Shown: in pieces, positions 28,417-36,750 of the stretch | Layout: the number at the start of each line of letters is the position of its first letter | How positions within the stretch are numbered: the first letter of the stretch is position 1 | Source: Streptomyces graminilatus | Lineage (GTDB): Bacteria > Actinomycetota > Actinomycetes > Streptomycetales > Streptomycetaceae | Assembly: GCF_001418565.1 (NCBI RefSeq) | Contig: NZ_LIQQ01000077.1 | Coordinates: forward strand, 1 to 64,000 | Length of the DNA: 64,000 nucleotides | Reading direction: 5' to 3' | Notes under the pieces: generated by a model | Databases searched by the model: none | Told to the model about the DNA's origin: nothing | Seen by the model: only the letters and a program-made list of their open reading frames with translations | Translations under genes and position numbers: made by a program

Positions 28417-28874
28417 ATGACCCGCCACGACGACCGCGGCGCGACCGCCGAACCCGCCGCCGCGCCGTCCGGCAGCGCCGTCGCGGTGGACCGCCGGGTG
28501 ACGAACGGGCTCAAGGCATTCGTCGGCCCCGACGCGCTCGACCAGGAGCAGGTCGACCACATCGGGAAGCGCGCACCCTCGATATGCCCGCCACCCCGGC
28601 CGAGGGCGGGAAGTCGCTCGCCCCGGCCGTGGAGCGGCTCCGCGACGCCGTCGACATCGAACCGCCCTTCCAGGCGCTGGGCATCGACGAGGGCGCCGTC
28701 CCCGGCGCCCTGCCCCAACAGGCCCTGAACGCCTACGAGGACCAGCCCGCGCCCGCCAACCCGCCCATGCCGACGCCGATGCCGATGCCGATGCTCGACG
28801 GCACGCGGGAGCTCGTACGCACGGCGTATTACGGCCGTCGCGGGGAGACCGGCACGAACGTGCCCACGAACTGA
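28417..28874 (+). pseudogene. adhE remnant with a large internal deletion (copy B)
   Basis: The 5' end reads MTRHDDRGATAEPAAAPSGS, then AVAVDRRVTNGLKAFVG and LDQEQVDHIGKRA, clearly the AdhE N-terminus of the copy at 18873. After about 55 codons it jumps, in a different frame, to LAPAVERLRDAVDIEPPFQA, then ALPQQALNAYEDQPAPANPP and RELVRTAYYGRR, the AdhE C-terminus. About 2.2 kb including both active sites is missing. A hexanucleotide expansion (PMPTPMPMPML) has arisen near 28770. The gene is dead while the first copy is intact. Confidence 0.9.
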
Positions 28875-28892
28875 CCCGACCGGGCGAGCCCG

Positions 28893-28917
28893 CCCCTTTC
28901 CCTTCCCTTCCCTTCCC
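28893..28917 (-). repeat. C-tract run; G-quadruplex-type motif on the minus strand
   Basis: CCCC-TTT-CCC-TT-CCC-TT-CCC-TT-CCC: five C runs separated by two or three T, with the pyrimidine tract continuing to 28930. It lies 45-70 bp before the hmp start codon. Confidence 0.7.
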
Positions 28918-28961
28918 ATCCCTTCCTTTCGCTCCCCTCACCCGCCTTCCCAGGAGGATCC

Positions 28962-30173
28962 ATGCTGTCCGCGGAGTCCGCAGCCCTCGTACGGGCCACC
29001 CTGCCCGCCGTGGCCGGAGCGCTCGACGAGATCACCACCCGTTTCTACGCCTCGATGTTCCACGACCGGCCGGAACTGCTCGACGGGATGTTCAACCGCG
29101 GCAACCAGGCCAGCGGGGTCCAGCGACGGGCACTGGCCGGTTCGATCGCCGGGTTCGCCGGCGCGCTGCTGGAGAACCCCGACACGCGGCCGGACGCGCT
29201 GCTGTCCAGGATCGCCCACAAGCACGCCGCCGTCGGCGTCACCGACGACCAGTACACGATCGTGCACAAGTACCTGTTCGGCGCGATCGCCGAGGTTCTG
29301 GGGGACGCGGTCACCCCGGAGGTGGCGTCCGCCTGGGACGAGGTCTACTGGCTGATGGCCGGAGCCCTGATCAGCCGCGAAGCCCTTCTCTACCAGGAGG
29401 CGGGCGTACGGCCGGGGAGCTGGCGGCCCTGGACGGTCGTCGAGCGCCGGACCGAGACACCCGACGTGGTGTCCTTCGTGCTCCGCCCGGCGGACGGCGA
29501 ACGCGCGCCGCGGGCCCGCGCGGGCCAGTACGTGAGCGTCCGTGTGCGCATGGACGACGGCGCGCACCAACTGCGCCAGTACAGCCTGTCCTCGGACCCG
29601 GGCGGAGACCTGCGGCGGATCACCGTGAAGCGGGTGCCGGCCGGCGCCGACGGACCGGAGGGCGAGGTCTCCGCCCTGTTGCACGACCGCGTCCGTGACG
29701 GGGACGAGCTGCTGCTGTCCGCGCCGTTCGGCGATGTCTTCCTCGACGACCCGGTGGACGCCACCACGCCCGTGGTACTCGTCTCGGCCGGTATCGGCTG
29801 CACTCCCATGACGGGCATCCTGGCCCGGCTCGCCGCCCTCCGTTCCATCCGCCCGGTACTGGTCCTGCACGCCGACCGCTCCCCCGCCGACCACGCCCTG
29901 CGGGCCGAGACGCACGACCTCGTCGGGCAACTGCGGGACGCCCGGGCCGTCTTCTGGTACGAGCGCCCCGGACCGGAGGAACCCGACGCCCGCACCGGCC
30001 TGATGGACCTGAGCGGCACGCGGCTCCCCGACGACGCCACCGTGTTCCTGTGCGGCCCGCTGCCCTTCATGCGTGAGGTACGGGGACAACTGCTCGGCGC
30101 CGGGGTTCCCGCGCGACGTATCCGCTACGAGGTCTTCGGCCCCGACCTGTGGCTGCCCGGCACCACCGGCTGA
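28962..30173 (+). CDS. hmp: Flavohaemoglobin (nitric oxide dioxygenase)
   Basis: Product of 403 residues converting NO and O2 to nitrate with NAD(P)H. The globin domain (1-140) has the B10 Tyr (Tyr29 in TTRFYASMF) and the proximal His88 in IAHKHAAVGV. The reductase part has the FAD motif RQYSLSSDP, the NAD motif SAGIGCTPMTG, and the C-terminal RYEVFGPD. AGGAGG precedes the ATG. It is inserted between the adhE and ohyA parts of the second module copy and is followed, 41 bp on, by the HPF-like gene, so the two may be cotranscribed. NO protection fits activation by a DosS-type NO/O2 sensor. Confidence 0.93.
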   Translation: MLSAESAALVRATLPAVAGALDEITTRFYASMFHDRPELLDGMFNRGNQASGVQRRALAGSIAGFAGALLENPDTRPDALLSRIAHKHAAVGVTDDQYTIVHKYLFGAIAEVLGDAVTPEVASAWDEVYWLMAGALISREALLYQEAGVRPGSWRPWTVVERRTETPDVVSFVLRPADGERAPRARAGQYVSVRVRMDDGAHQLRQYSLSSDPGGDLRRITVKRVPAGADGPEGEVSALLHDRVRDGDELLLSAPFGDVFLDDPVDATTPVVLVSAGIGCTPMTGILARLAALRSIRPVLVLHADRSPADHALRAETHDLVGQLRDARAVFWYERPGPEEPDARTGLMDLSGTRLPDDATVFLCGPLPFMREVRGQLLGAGVPARRIRYEVFGPDLWLPGTTG

Positions 30174-30214
30174 ACAGCACCGCTGCTTACCGCACCCCAT
30201 TGAAAGGACCCCTC

Positions 30215-30601
30215 ATGACCAGCGAGAACATCCAGGAGACTCCCCTGGTCCGGCTGCGTGCCGACGGCGCCGTGGACGAGGAGACCCTGGCCTACGCCCG
30301 TACGAAGATCGACGCCGTGGTGGGCAGGCCGGGCCTGTCCGCCGTCACCGGCGAGGTGCACATCGTGCGTGCGGCGGTCCACCACGCCGGCCACCCGTGG
30401 TCGGCCACCGCCGACCTGCGCGTCGGCGGCCGTCAGGTGGTCGCGGCGGCCGAGGAGGCGACGGGCACGGAGGTCGTCGACCGGCTCCAGGACCGGCTGC
30501 GCCGCCAGACCGACAGGGCCGCCCATGCCTGGGACGCCAAACAGCGGACGACGGCGCCGCCGTGGCGCGGCGGAACAGTGGACGACCCTCGCACCGCGTG
30601 A
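30215..30601 (+). CDS. Ribosome hibernation factor-like (HPF/RaiA-type) protein
   Basis: Product of 128 residues. The stretch ETLAYARTKIDAVVGRPGLS, then VRAAVHHAGHPWSATADLRV and VDRLQDRLRRQTDRAAHAWD follows the beta-alpha-beta-beta-beta-alpha pattern of the S30AE domain that inserts in the 30S subunit and blocks translation. It lacks the long C-terminal dimerisation domain, so it is of the short type. A comparable protein (Rv0079) belongs to the DosR regulon. AAAGGA lies before the ATG. It probably shares a transcript with hmp. The fold call rests on pattern and context only. Confidence 0.65.
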   Translation: MTSENIQETPLVRLRADGAVDEETLAYARTKIDAVVGRPGLSAVTGEVHIVRAAVHHAGHPWSATADLRVGGRQVVAAAEEATGTEVVDRLQDRLRRQTDRAAHAWDAKQRTTAPPWRGGTVDDPRTA

Positions 30602-30674
30602 TCTCGCGGTGCCCGATTGACGACAGACCCGGTCGGTGACGATCCGCCGACCGGGCCGCCGGGCCCGCGTGGTG

Positions 30675-30690
30675 TGGGCCGTCCGGCCCG
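30675..30690 (+). promoter_or_regulatory. Operator box before ohyA
   Basis: TGGGCC-GTCC-GGCCCG, with a perfect inner GGGCC/GGCCC pair, about 97 bp before the ohyA ATG. Confidence 0.6.
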
Positions 30691-30786
30691 GTGCGATGAC
30701 CAACGGCCCACTGACGCACCGCCCGGCTGCGGGAAACCGTGGGAGACACGGTTCCCGATCGGCCGGCGAGCAGAAGGAGTTGTGTG

Positions 30787-32358
30787 ATGGCGAAGGCATA
30801 TCTGGTGGGCAGCGGAATCGCGGCACTGGCCGCGGCCACGTTCCTGATCCGCGACGGCGGCTTCAAGGGTTCCGACATCCATCTCTTCGAGGAACAGCGG
30901 TCCCTCGGCGGCAGTCTGGACGCGGGCGGCACGCCGGAAGCCGGCTACACCATGCGCGGCGGGCGCATGTTCGAGGCGGAGTTCCGCTGCACGTACGACC
31001 TGCTGTCCGGCATCCCCACTCTCGACGACCCGGCCGTCTCCGTGACCGACGAGATCCTGGCCGGGCACGAGGAGTTCGCCTGGGACGACATCGCCCGGCT
31101 CGTCGACGGGGACGGCAAGATCGTCGACACGACCTCGCTGGGGTTCTCCGAACGCGACCGGCTGGAGCTGGTCCGCTGCCTGGCCACCTCCGAAGGGCAC
31201 CTGGACGGCAAGAAGATCACCGACTGCTTCGGTGAACACTTCTTCACGACCAACTTCTGGTTCATGTGGTGCACCACGTTCGCCTTCCAGCCCTGGCACA
31301 GCGCCATCGAGTTCCGCCGCTACCTGAGGCGCTTCATCCATCTGTTCTCCGAGTTCGCCTCCATGTCGGGCATCCACCGCACCCGCTACAACCAGTACGA
31401 CTCCATCGTCCGGCCCCTGACCGCCTGGCTCCGCGAGCAAGGCGTCACCGTGCACACCCACTGTCACGTCACCGACCTCGGATTCGCCCCCGGCGCCGGC
31501 CGCGGCACCGTCGAGACGATCTACCTGAACCAGGACGGCTTCGACAAGGAGATCACCGTCGCGCCCGAGGACCTGGTCCTCGTCACCAACGGCTCCATGA
31601 CCGACGCCTCCAGCCTCGGCTCGCACACCACCGCGCCTCCGCCCGCCCCGCACCGCTCGGACGCCTGGCTGCTGTGGCACCGACTGGCCCGTGGCCGCGA
31701 CGACTTCGGCAACCCCTCCGTCTTCGACAAGCACGTCAAGGACTCCCGGTGGGAGTCGTTCACGGTCACCACCAGGGACCCCGCCTTCGTGGAGGCGCTC
31801 AAGGAGTTCAGCGGCCGCGAGACCGGCAGGGGCGGCCTGATGACCTTCACCGAGTCCAACTGGCTGCTCACCATCGTCGCGAACCGCCAGCCCGTATACC
31901 GCGACCAGCCCGAGGGGGTCTCCGTCTGGTGGGGCTACGGACTGTTCCCCGACCGCGCCGGCAACCACACACCCAAGCCGATGACCATGTGCACCGGCCG
32001 GGAGATCCTCGAAGAGGTCCTGCGGCACCTGCCGTTCGACGAACCGACCTCGGCCCGGATCCTGGAGACCTCCACCGTGGTGCCCTGTGTGATGCCGTAC
32101 ATCACCAGCCAGTTCCTGGCCCGGCGCCGCGACGACCGGCCCCGGGTGGTCCCGGAGGGATCGGTCAACCTCGCCTTCATCGGACAGTTCGCCGAGGTGC
32201 CCGACGACGTCGTCTTCACCGTCGAGTACTCCGTACGCACCGCCTGGACGGCGGTGGCGCGGCTCCTGAAGCTCGACAGGCAGCCACCGCAGGTCTACAA
32301 GGGCCACCACGACCCCCGCGTACTGGCCGCCGCCCTGGAAACCATGCACCACCGGTAA
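30787..32358 (+). CDS. ohyA: Oleate hydratase (myosin-cross-reactive-antigen family)
   Basis: Product of 523 residues, an FAD-dependent enzyme that adds water to the cis-9 double bond of unsaturated fatty acids. The N-terminus has the Rossmann motif YLVGSGIAALAAATFLIRDG; then RGGRMFEAEFRCTYDLL, the long helical region FMWCTTFAFQPWHSAIEFRR, and YNQYDSIVRPLTAWL, which holds a Tyr typical of the active site. The C-terminus has VVPEGSVNLAFIGQFAEVP. The start ATG at 30787 directly follows GTG in AGTTGTGTG. A deletion derivative lies at 21674. It may detoxify or store membrane-derived oleate under stress; that role is inferred. Confidence 0.93.
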   Translation: MAKAYLVGSGIAALAAATFLIRDGGFKGSDIHLFEEQRSLGGSLDAGGTPEAGYTMRGGRMFEAEFRCTYDLLSGIPTLDDPAVSVTDEILAGHEEFAWDDIARLVDGDGKIVDTTSLGFSERDRLELVRCLATSEGHLDGKKITDCFGEHFFTTNFWFMWCTTFAFQPWHSAIEFRRYLRRFIHLFSEFASMSGIHRTRYNQYDSIVRPLTAWLREQGVTVHTHCHVTDLGFAPGAGRGTVETIYLNQDGFDKEITVAPEDLVLVTNGSMTDASSLGSHTTAPPPAPHRSDAWLLWHRLARGRDDFGNPSVFDKHVKDSRWESFTVTTRDPAFVEALKEFSGRETGRGGLMTFTESNWLLTIVANRQPVYRDQPEGVSVWWGYGLFPDRAGNHTPKPMTMCTGREILEEVLRHLPFDEPTSARILETSTVVPCVMPYITSQFLARRRDDRPRVVPEGSVNLAFIGQFAEVPDDVVFTVEYSVRTAWTAVARLLKLDRQPPQVYKGHHDPRVLAAALETMHHR

Positions 32359-32365
32359 GCCACCC

Positions 32366-32381
32366 ACGGCCTGAAGGCCGT
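32366..32381 (+). terminator. Short hairpin after ohyA
   Basis: ACGGCC-TGAA-GGCCGT, a 6-bp GC stem eight bases after the ohyA stop; the same hairpin follows the deleted copy near 21953. Confidence 0.5.
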
Positions 32382-32557
32382 CCGGCCCACGGTGAGGACC
32401 ATCGGCACCTGTGGGAACAGCGTGGCACGAGAGACAGTGGACGCAGGAGCGGCACCGATCCCCCGCGGTGTCGCTCCGCTTCACATGAGCACTCGGTCGT
32501 CCGCGTGATCAGGGGACTTCCGGTGCACGCGTGGCTGCGGGAGAGGGAGAGAGAAGC

Positions 32558-33052
32558 ATGAGCGACCCGCCGATACGGAAACCTGTCCCGGCCTGCGACG
32601 ACGCCTCGTCGAACGTCTCGGAAGGGCGCGTCAGCGTCGAGTTGGACGGCGTCGAGGCGCTGCGGCTGTTGGGCAGCGTGTCATTGGGGCGGATCGTCTT
32701 CACCCGGCTCGCGCTGCCGACCGTCCGCCCGGTCAACCACGTCGTCGTCGACGGAGACATCGTCATCCGCACCCACGGTGACGCCACCCTGGCCCGGTAC
32801 GCCCAGCAGAACGGGGACCCGGGAGCCGTCGTCGCCTACGAGGCCGACGACATCGACCCCGACACACACACCGGCTGGAGCGTCGTCGTCACCGGCTACG
32901 CGCGACTGGTCACCGACCCACACGAACTGGACCGCTATCGGGCCTTGTTGCGCCCCTGGGTGTCACGGCGGATGGATCACGCCATCCGTATCAGCCCCGA
33001 GCTGGTCACCGGGGTTCGCCTCACGGCGGACGATCCGCCCGCGACGGCCTGA
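32558..33052 (+). CDS. Pyridoxamine 5'-phosphate oxidase-fold flavoprotein (copy B)
   Basis: Product of 164 residues starting MSDPPIRKPVPA. It is the twin of the gene at 22206: identical through RPVNHVVVDGDIVIRTHGDA and most of the barrel, with changes concentrated in the first 35 residues and the C-terminal tail. The fold binds a flavin or F420 cofactor; its substrate is unknown. It lies 200 bp after ohyA in the same order as in the first copy. Retention of both copies, while adhE and ohyA each survive once, suggests either recent duplication or a dosage benefit. Confidence 0.85.
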   Translation: MSDPPIRKPVPACDDASSNVSEGRVSVELDGVEALRLLGSVSLGRIVFTRLALPTVRPVNHVVVDGDIVIRTHGDATLARYAQQNGDPGAVVAYEADDIDPDTHTGWSVVVTGYARLVTDPHELDRYRALLRPWVSRRMDHAIRISPELVTGVRLTADDPPATA

Positions 33053-33074
33053 ACCCGGCCCGGACCGCGCGCCG

Positions 33075-33158
33075 TCAGCCGTGCGGGACCGCGGCGACCG
33101 GTGCCGGTGTGTGCTGCGGGACGGTGTGTGCCACCGGGCCGGTGTGCGGGCCGAGGGC
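33075..33158 (-). pseudogene. Universal stress protein, C-terminal stub (copy B)
   Basis: The minus strand reads GPHTGPVAHTVPQHTPAPVA and AVPHG before a stop, matching the end of two-domain universal stress proteins (HIGPVVHAVLHHSAAPVAVV in the gene at 47306). The rest is gone. An intact stress protein gene follows at 33225 on the same strand. Confidence 0.65.
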
Positions 33159-33224
33159 GGACCACGTCCACGGACACGAGCGGGCCGCCTTCGGAATGCG
33201 GCTGACGGCGTGGCGGCGGGCGGG

Positions 33225-34052
33225 TCATCCGGGGACGACGACCACGGCACAGTGCGCCCGGTGCAGGAGTGTGTGGGCGACCGGGCCCAGGCGGGGGCCG
33301 AGCGCGTGCGTACGGCGGTGGGCGCCGATGACGACCACGGCAGCCTCCCGGGTTGCCGCGAGCAGCTCGTCGGCGGGAGCGGTGCGCACCGTGCGGGTCT
33401 CGACCGTCACGTCCGGGTACCGGTCCCGGAGGCGGGTGAGGGCGTAACGGGGCACTGCCTCCTCCGCCCGGGCCTTCGCGGTCTGCCGTTCCTGACCCGG
33501 ACCGCGGGCCGGCACGAGCGAGGGAAGTTCGGGGGTGACGTGCCGATGGGTCCAGGAATGCAGGACACGGAGGTTCACACCGCGCCGCTCGGCCTCCTGG
33601 AAGGCGTACGCCGCCGCAGCCGCGTCCGTGTCGTCCGCCAGGCCGAGCAGCACGTCCCGCCCGTCGCCGCACGGGTGGTTCCCGCGGACGACCATGAGCG
33701 GTCCCCGGGTGAGCGCGGCGAGCCTCAGACTCACCGAGCCGAACGCCAGACCGGTCAGCGCGCCCATGCCGCGTGTTCCCACGACGGTGAGTGCCGCGTC
33801 CGCGCTCTCGCGCGCCAACGCCCGCACCGCGCCGCTCTCCGCCGCGACGGTCTCCACGAGCAGTTCCGGATGCCATGCGTGGGTGCGCGACGCGGCGTAA
33901 CGCAGGATCGGTGCGGCCTCGTCACGGTCGGGGACGGCGTAGAGCACGCGCAGTCCGGTGCCGTGCCGTACGGCCTCGCTCTCGGCCCAGTCCAGGGCCC
34001 TTACGGAATTCAGCGAGCCGTCCACTCCGACGACTATGTGACGCGAGGTCAT
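33225..34052 (-). CDS. Universal stress protein, two USP domains
   Basis: Product of 275 residues with tandem UspA folds. Domain 1 starts RHIVVGVDGSLNSVRALDWA and ends with the nucleotide-binding pattern VVGTRGMGALTGLAFGSVS; domain 2 starts DVLLGLADDTDAAAAAYAFQ and ends VVIGAHRRTHALGPRLGPVA. Such tandem USPs bind ATP and are strongly induced by hypoxia in actinobacteria. The two operator boxes at 34178-34216 lie upstream on this strand. The following gene upstream (34251) is a PNPOx protein reading the same way, 198 bp away. Confidence 0.88.
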   Translation of the reverse strand: MTSRHIVVGVDGSLNSVRALDWAESEAVRHGTGLRVLYAVPDRDEAAPILRYAASRTHAWHPELLVETVAAESGAVRALARESADAALTVVGTRGMGALTGLAFGSVSLRLAALTRGPLMVVRGNHPCGDGRDVLLGLADDTDAAAAAYAFQEAERRGVNLRVLHSWTHRHVTPELPSLVPARGPGQERQTAKARAEEAVPRYALTRLRDRYPDVTVETRTVRTAPADELLAATREAAVVVIGAHRRTHALGPRLGPVAHTLLHRAHCAVVVVPG

Positions 34053-34177
34053 GGCCGCAACCGTCCCTTCTCCGAGTGACCGTCAGCGGAAGCGGCGCTC
34101 GACGAACGCGCACCGGCCTCCTCGAACGATGCTCCTCGTGGGCCATCGCCTCGGGCAGGAGCCGGGAGACCCGGAGA

Positions 34178-34216
34178 AACGCCGAACGGCCCTTGCTCCA
34201 AGGGCCGTTCGGTCCC
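34178..34216 (-). promoter_or_regulatory. Two operator boxes that also form a hairpin
   Basis: AACGCC-GAAC-GGCCCT (34178-34193) and AGGGCC-GTTC-GGTCCC (34201-34216), 23 bp apart, before the stress protein gene. Bases 34185-34209 form a perfect 10-bp stem (AACGGCCCTT/AAGGGCCGTT) with a 5-base loop, so the same sequence may also end the transcript of the PNPOx gene at 34251. Confidence 0.6.
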
Positions 34217-34250
34217 GGACAGCACGGACAGGCGCAGCCCGGGGGCAGAT

Positions 34251-34691
34251 TCAGGAGGGAAGGTGGACTCCGTACAGGGTGCGCCCGCCGACGAGTTCAC
34301 GTCCGGTGACCAGCTCCGGTTCGATCCGTACGAAGACCTCTCTGGGTGCCGGCGCCCAGGAACGCGGCCCGGTCCGCAGCAGCCGGGCGTGCTCGGCGGG
34401 GTCGGTCACCACGGCGGCCGAGCCCATGACCACGACGCTCCAGCCCGACTGCGTCGTGGCGTCGACCGCGTCGGCCTCGAAGGCCACCACGGCTCCGTCG
34501 ACCGCGCTCACCAGTTCCGACGAGGCCGAGGCGCGCACCAGCACCGCACCGTCGCGGTCGAGGCCGAAGTTGACCGGCAGGACGGCGGGCAGGGCCTGCC
34601 GTGTGTACACGATGCGGCCCAACGGCACCTTGGCCAGCAGGCCCAGGCACTCCTGCCGGTCGAGTTCGCGGAATCCGTCGTTGGCGTCCAT
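34251..34691 (-). CDS. Pyridoxamine 5'-phosphate oxidase-fold protein (third paralogue)
   Basis: Product of 146 residues: MDANDGFRELDRQECLGLLA, then KVPLGRIVYTRQALPAVLPV and GWSVVVMGSAAVVTDPAEHA. It has the same split-barrel signature as the genes at 22206 and 32558 but is clearly diverged and lacks their N-terminal tail. Likely a flavin- or F420-binding reductase or oxidase of unknown substrate. A box-like GGGGCC-TTC-GGTCCC with a 3-base spacer lies at 34769-34783, upstream on this strand, and may control it. Confidence 0.82.
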   Translation of the reverse strand: MDANDGFRELDRQECLGLLAKVPLGRIVYTRQALPAVLPVNFGLDRDGAVLVRASASSELVSAVDGAVVAFEADAVDATTQSGWSVVVMGSAAVVTDPAEHARLLRTGPRSWAPAPREVFVRIEPELVTGRELVGGRTLYGVHLPS

Positions 34692-34855
34692 CTGCCTTCT
34701 CGTCTCTCACCTGACATGGTGGTGGTACGGGCACTGCCCATCGTCGAGCGGGGCGGGCGCCCCGGCCAGGGGCCTTCGGTCCCGGTTTCCGGAGAAAGGC
34801 CCTGTTCGGACCACGCTGCGCCGTCCGGCGAGGGCATCCGGTTCGATGCGTACCC

Positions 34856-35926
34856 TCAGGCCGCCCGGACGGCGACCTCCTCGTGGGACGGCCCGCCGAG
34901 CACCACCTTGAGGGCGCCCGTGTCGGCGGCGCGGGCGAAGACGTCGTACGCCTCCTCCATGTGCTCCAGCGGGAAGGTGTGGGTGACCAACTGCTCCGTG
35001 GGCAGCCGGCCGGCGGTGGCCATGCGCAGCAGGGTGGGCGTGGAACTGGTGTCCACGAGCCCGGTGGTGATGGTCACGTTCTTGATCCACAGGTCTTCCA
35101 GGTGCAGCGTGGCCGGCTTGCCGTGGACGCCTATGTTGGCCACGTGGCCGCCGGGCCGCACCATGCGCGTGCACAGCTCGAAGCTCTCCGGCACGCCGAC
35201 CGCCTCGACGACCACGTCGGCGCCGAGCCCGTCGGTGAGATCGGCGATCAACTGTTCGGGGTCCTCGCGGGCGTCGGCCACGGCGTCGGCGCCGAGCCGC
35301 TTCGCGGCCTCCAGCCGGGGAGCGGCGATGTCGACGGCGACGATCCGCTCGGGCGCGAACAGGTGTGCCGTGGCGATCGCCGCGAGTCCGATGGGACCGG
35401 CTCCGACGACGGCGACGGTGTCGCCGGGACGTACCCGTCCGTTGAGCACGCCCACTTCGTAGGCGGTCGGGAAGATGTCCGCGAGCAGGACGGCGTCCTT
35501 GCTCTCGACCGCGCCGGGCAGGGCGTGCACGGACAGGTCGGCGAAGGGGACGCGGACGTACTCGGCCTGGGTGCCGTCGATCAGGTGGCCGAGGATCCAG
35601 CCTCCACCACCCCGGCACTGGCCGTACGCGCCCTCGCGGCAGTAGCCGCAGCGTCCGCAGGCGCTGATGCAGGAGACCAGCACGCGGTCACCCGGACGTA
35701 CGGTCCGCACGTCGGTGCCGACCTCGACGATCTCGCCGACGGCCTCGTGCCCCAGGACCGTGCCCGGGCGTACCTCGGGGACGTCACCCTTGAGGATGTG
35801 CAGGTCCGTGCCGCAGATGGTGACAGCGCCGACCCGCACAATGGCGTCGGTGGGTTCCTTGACGGCGGGGTCCGGGACCTCCTCCCAGGCCGACTGCCCG
35901 GGGCCGTGGAAAACGAAGCCTTTCAT
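34856..35926 (-). CDS. Zinc-dependent medium-chain alcohol dehydrogenase
   Basis: Product of 356 residues. The catalytic zinc ligands are in AVTICGTDLHILKGD (Cys38) and LGHEAVGEIVEVG; the structural zinc site is ISACGRCGYCREGAYGQC; the NAD fold is VAVVGAGPIGLAAIATAHLF. The domain pattern is close to the S. coelicolor SCO0179-like zinc dehydrogenases of the OsdR region and to isopropanol/butanediol dehydrogenases; the physiological substrate is not clear. GGGAGGAG precedes the ATG at 35926. Operator boxes lie in the divergent region shared with the STAS gene. Confidence 0.9.
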   Translation of the reverse strand: MKGFVFHGPGQSAWEEVPDPAVKEPTDAIVRVGAVTICGTDLHILKGDVPEVRPGTVLGHEAVGEIVEVGTDVRTVRPGDRVLVSCISACGRCGYCREGAYGQCRGGGGWILGHLIDGTQAEYVRVPFADLSVHALPGAVESKDAVLLADIFPTAYEVGVLNGRVRPGDTVAVVGAGPIGLAAIATAHLFAPERIVAVDIAAPRLEAAKRLGADAVADAREDPEQLIADLTDGLGADVVVEAVGVPESFELCTRMVRPGGHVANIGVHGKPATLHLEDLWIKNVTITTGLVDTSSTPTLLRMATAGRLPTEQLVTHTFPLEHMEEAYDVFARAADTGALKVVLGGPSHEEVAVRAA

Positions 35927-36002
35927 GACGCTCCTCCCTGATCCTTTCGAGTGCCGAGGGTGCCCCACGCATCCAGGTTGTCCGGTATTCACCCGCTCCG
36001 CT

Positions 36003-36102
36003 TGGGCCGTCCGGCCCCTTCGCCGGCCGGACGGCCCCGGCCGCCGGTTCGAGGCGCGTCGCGGGGCCGACCGACCCGCCCGAACGGGGACCGAACAGCC
36101 CT
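36003..36102. promoter_or_regulatory. Three operator boxes in a divergent promoter region
   Basis: TGGGCC-GTCC-GGCCCC (36003-36018), GGGGCC-GACC-GACCCG (36063-36078) and GGGACC-GAAC-AGCCCT (36087-36102). The last two are 24 bp apart and end 36 bp before the STAS gene; the first lies 77 bp before the alcohol dehydrogenase start on the other strand. Confidence 0.65.
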
Positions 36103-36137
36103 TCCCCGCACCCCGACGGCCCCGCTTCTCTCTCCTC

Positions 36138-36506
36138 ATGGCCGCTGACGACACGAGGTTCACGCCGTTCCGCTCCCACCGCACATCCGGTGGCACGACC
36201 GTCCTGCCCCTGCGGGGCGAGATCGACATCCTGACGGTGCCCGCGCTCTCGGCACAGCTGGACACCCTGACCGCCGACCACTCCCCCGACCTGGTGCTCG
36301 ACCTGCGCACCGTGTCCTTCATCGACTGCGCCGGGCTGGGCCTGCTGTGCAGGGCGCGGAATCGCGCGCGGGCCCGGCACGGCCGGCTGCGGCTGGTCAC
36401 GGACAGCACCTGGCTCCTGCGGCTCCTGCGCTGCACGGGCCTGACCGACAGCTTCGACATCCGTCCCCGGTGGCCCGAGGATCCGGCCGGTACGTCGACG
36501 GCGTAG
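36138..36506 (+). CDS. STAS-domain anti-sigma factor antagonist, Cys in place of phospho-Ser
   Basis: Product of 122 residues with the SpoIIAA/RsbV fold: GTTVLPLRGEIDILTVPALS, then LVLDLRTVSFIDCAGLGLLC and WLLRLLRCTGLTDSFDI. In classical antagonists the sequence is D-S-S-G, with the first Ser phosphorylated by the anti-sigma kinase. Here it is D63-C64-A65-G66, so the regulatory phosphorylation site is absent. It could be constitutively active or redox-controlled. No anti-sigma kinase gene is nearby. It sits under operator boxes in the divergent region, which ties it to the stress island. Confidence 0.85.
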   Translation: MAADDTRFTPFRSHRTSGGTTVLPLRGEIDILTVPALSAQLDTLTADHSPDLVLDLRTVSFIDCAGLGLLCRARNRARARHGRLRLVTDSTWLLRLLRCTGLTDSFDIRPRWPEDPAGTSTA

Positions 36507-36605
36507 CCGTGTCCGCGACGGTCTTCAGCAGCGCGGCACCGGGCTTGGGCCGCGTTGACAGCGGTGACCGCGGTGACCGCGTTTCAGGTGGACCTCATGA
36601 CCTCT

Positions 36606-36621
36606 TGGGCCGAACGGCCCT
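36606..36621 (+). promoter_or_regulatory. Operator box before the Rv1733c-like gene
   Basis: TGGGCC-GAAC-GGCCCT, both half-sites good, 130 bp before the start codon at 36751. Confidence 0.65.
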
Positions 36622-36750
36622 TCTCGACCGTGGAGTTGACCCCGAGCGGCCTTGCGGCGGCACCTGGTCGGCCCATGTGGCGGCACAGCCCTCGCTGTCA
36701 CCTTCGGAGGTGTCACGACGGCGTAGAGGACGAAGAGGGAGTGCGGACCG

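Larger units (their letters stand above)
28005..33158 (+). repeat. Duplicated stress module, copy B
   Basis: Order: CBS-BON (remnant), adhE (remnant), hmp and HPF-like (only here), ohyA (intact), PNPOx (intact), USP stub. Counterpart of 17959-22766. Confidence 0.85.

Noticed and set aside
32374..32389. AAGGCC-GTCC-GGCCCA as a further operator box (also at 21961)
   Set aside because: It overlaps the short hairpin after ohyA and only the inner half-sites fit; a terminator reading is simpler.
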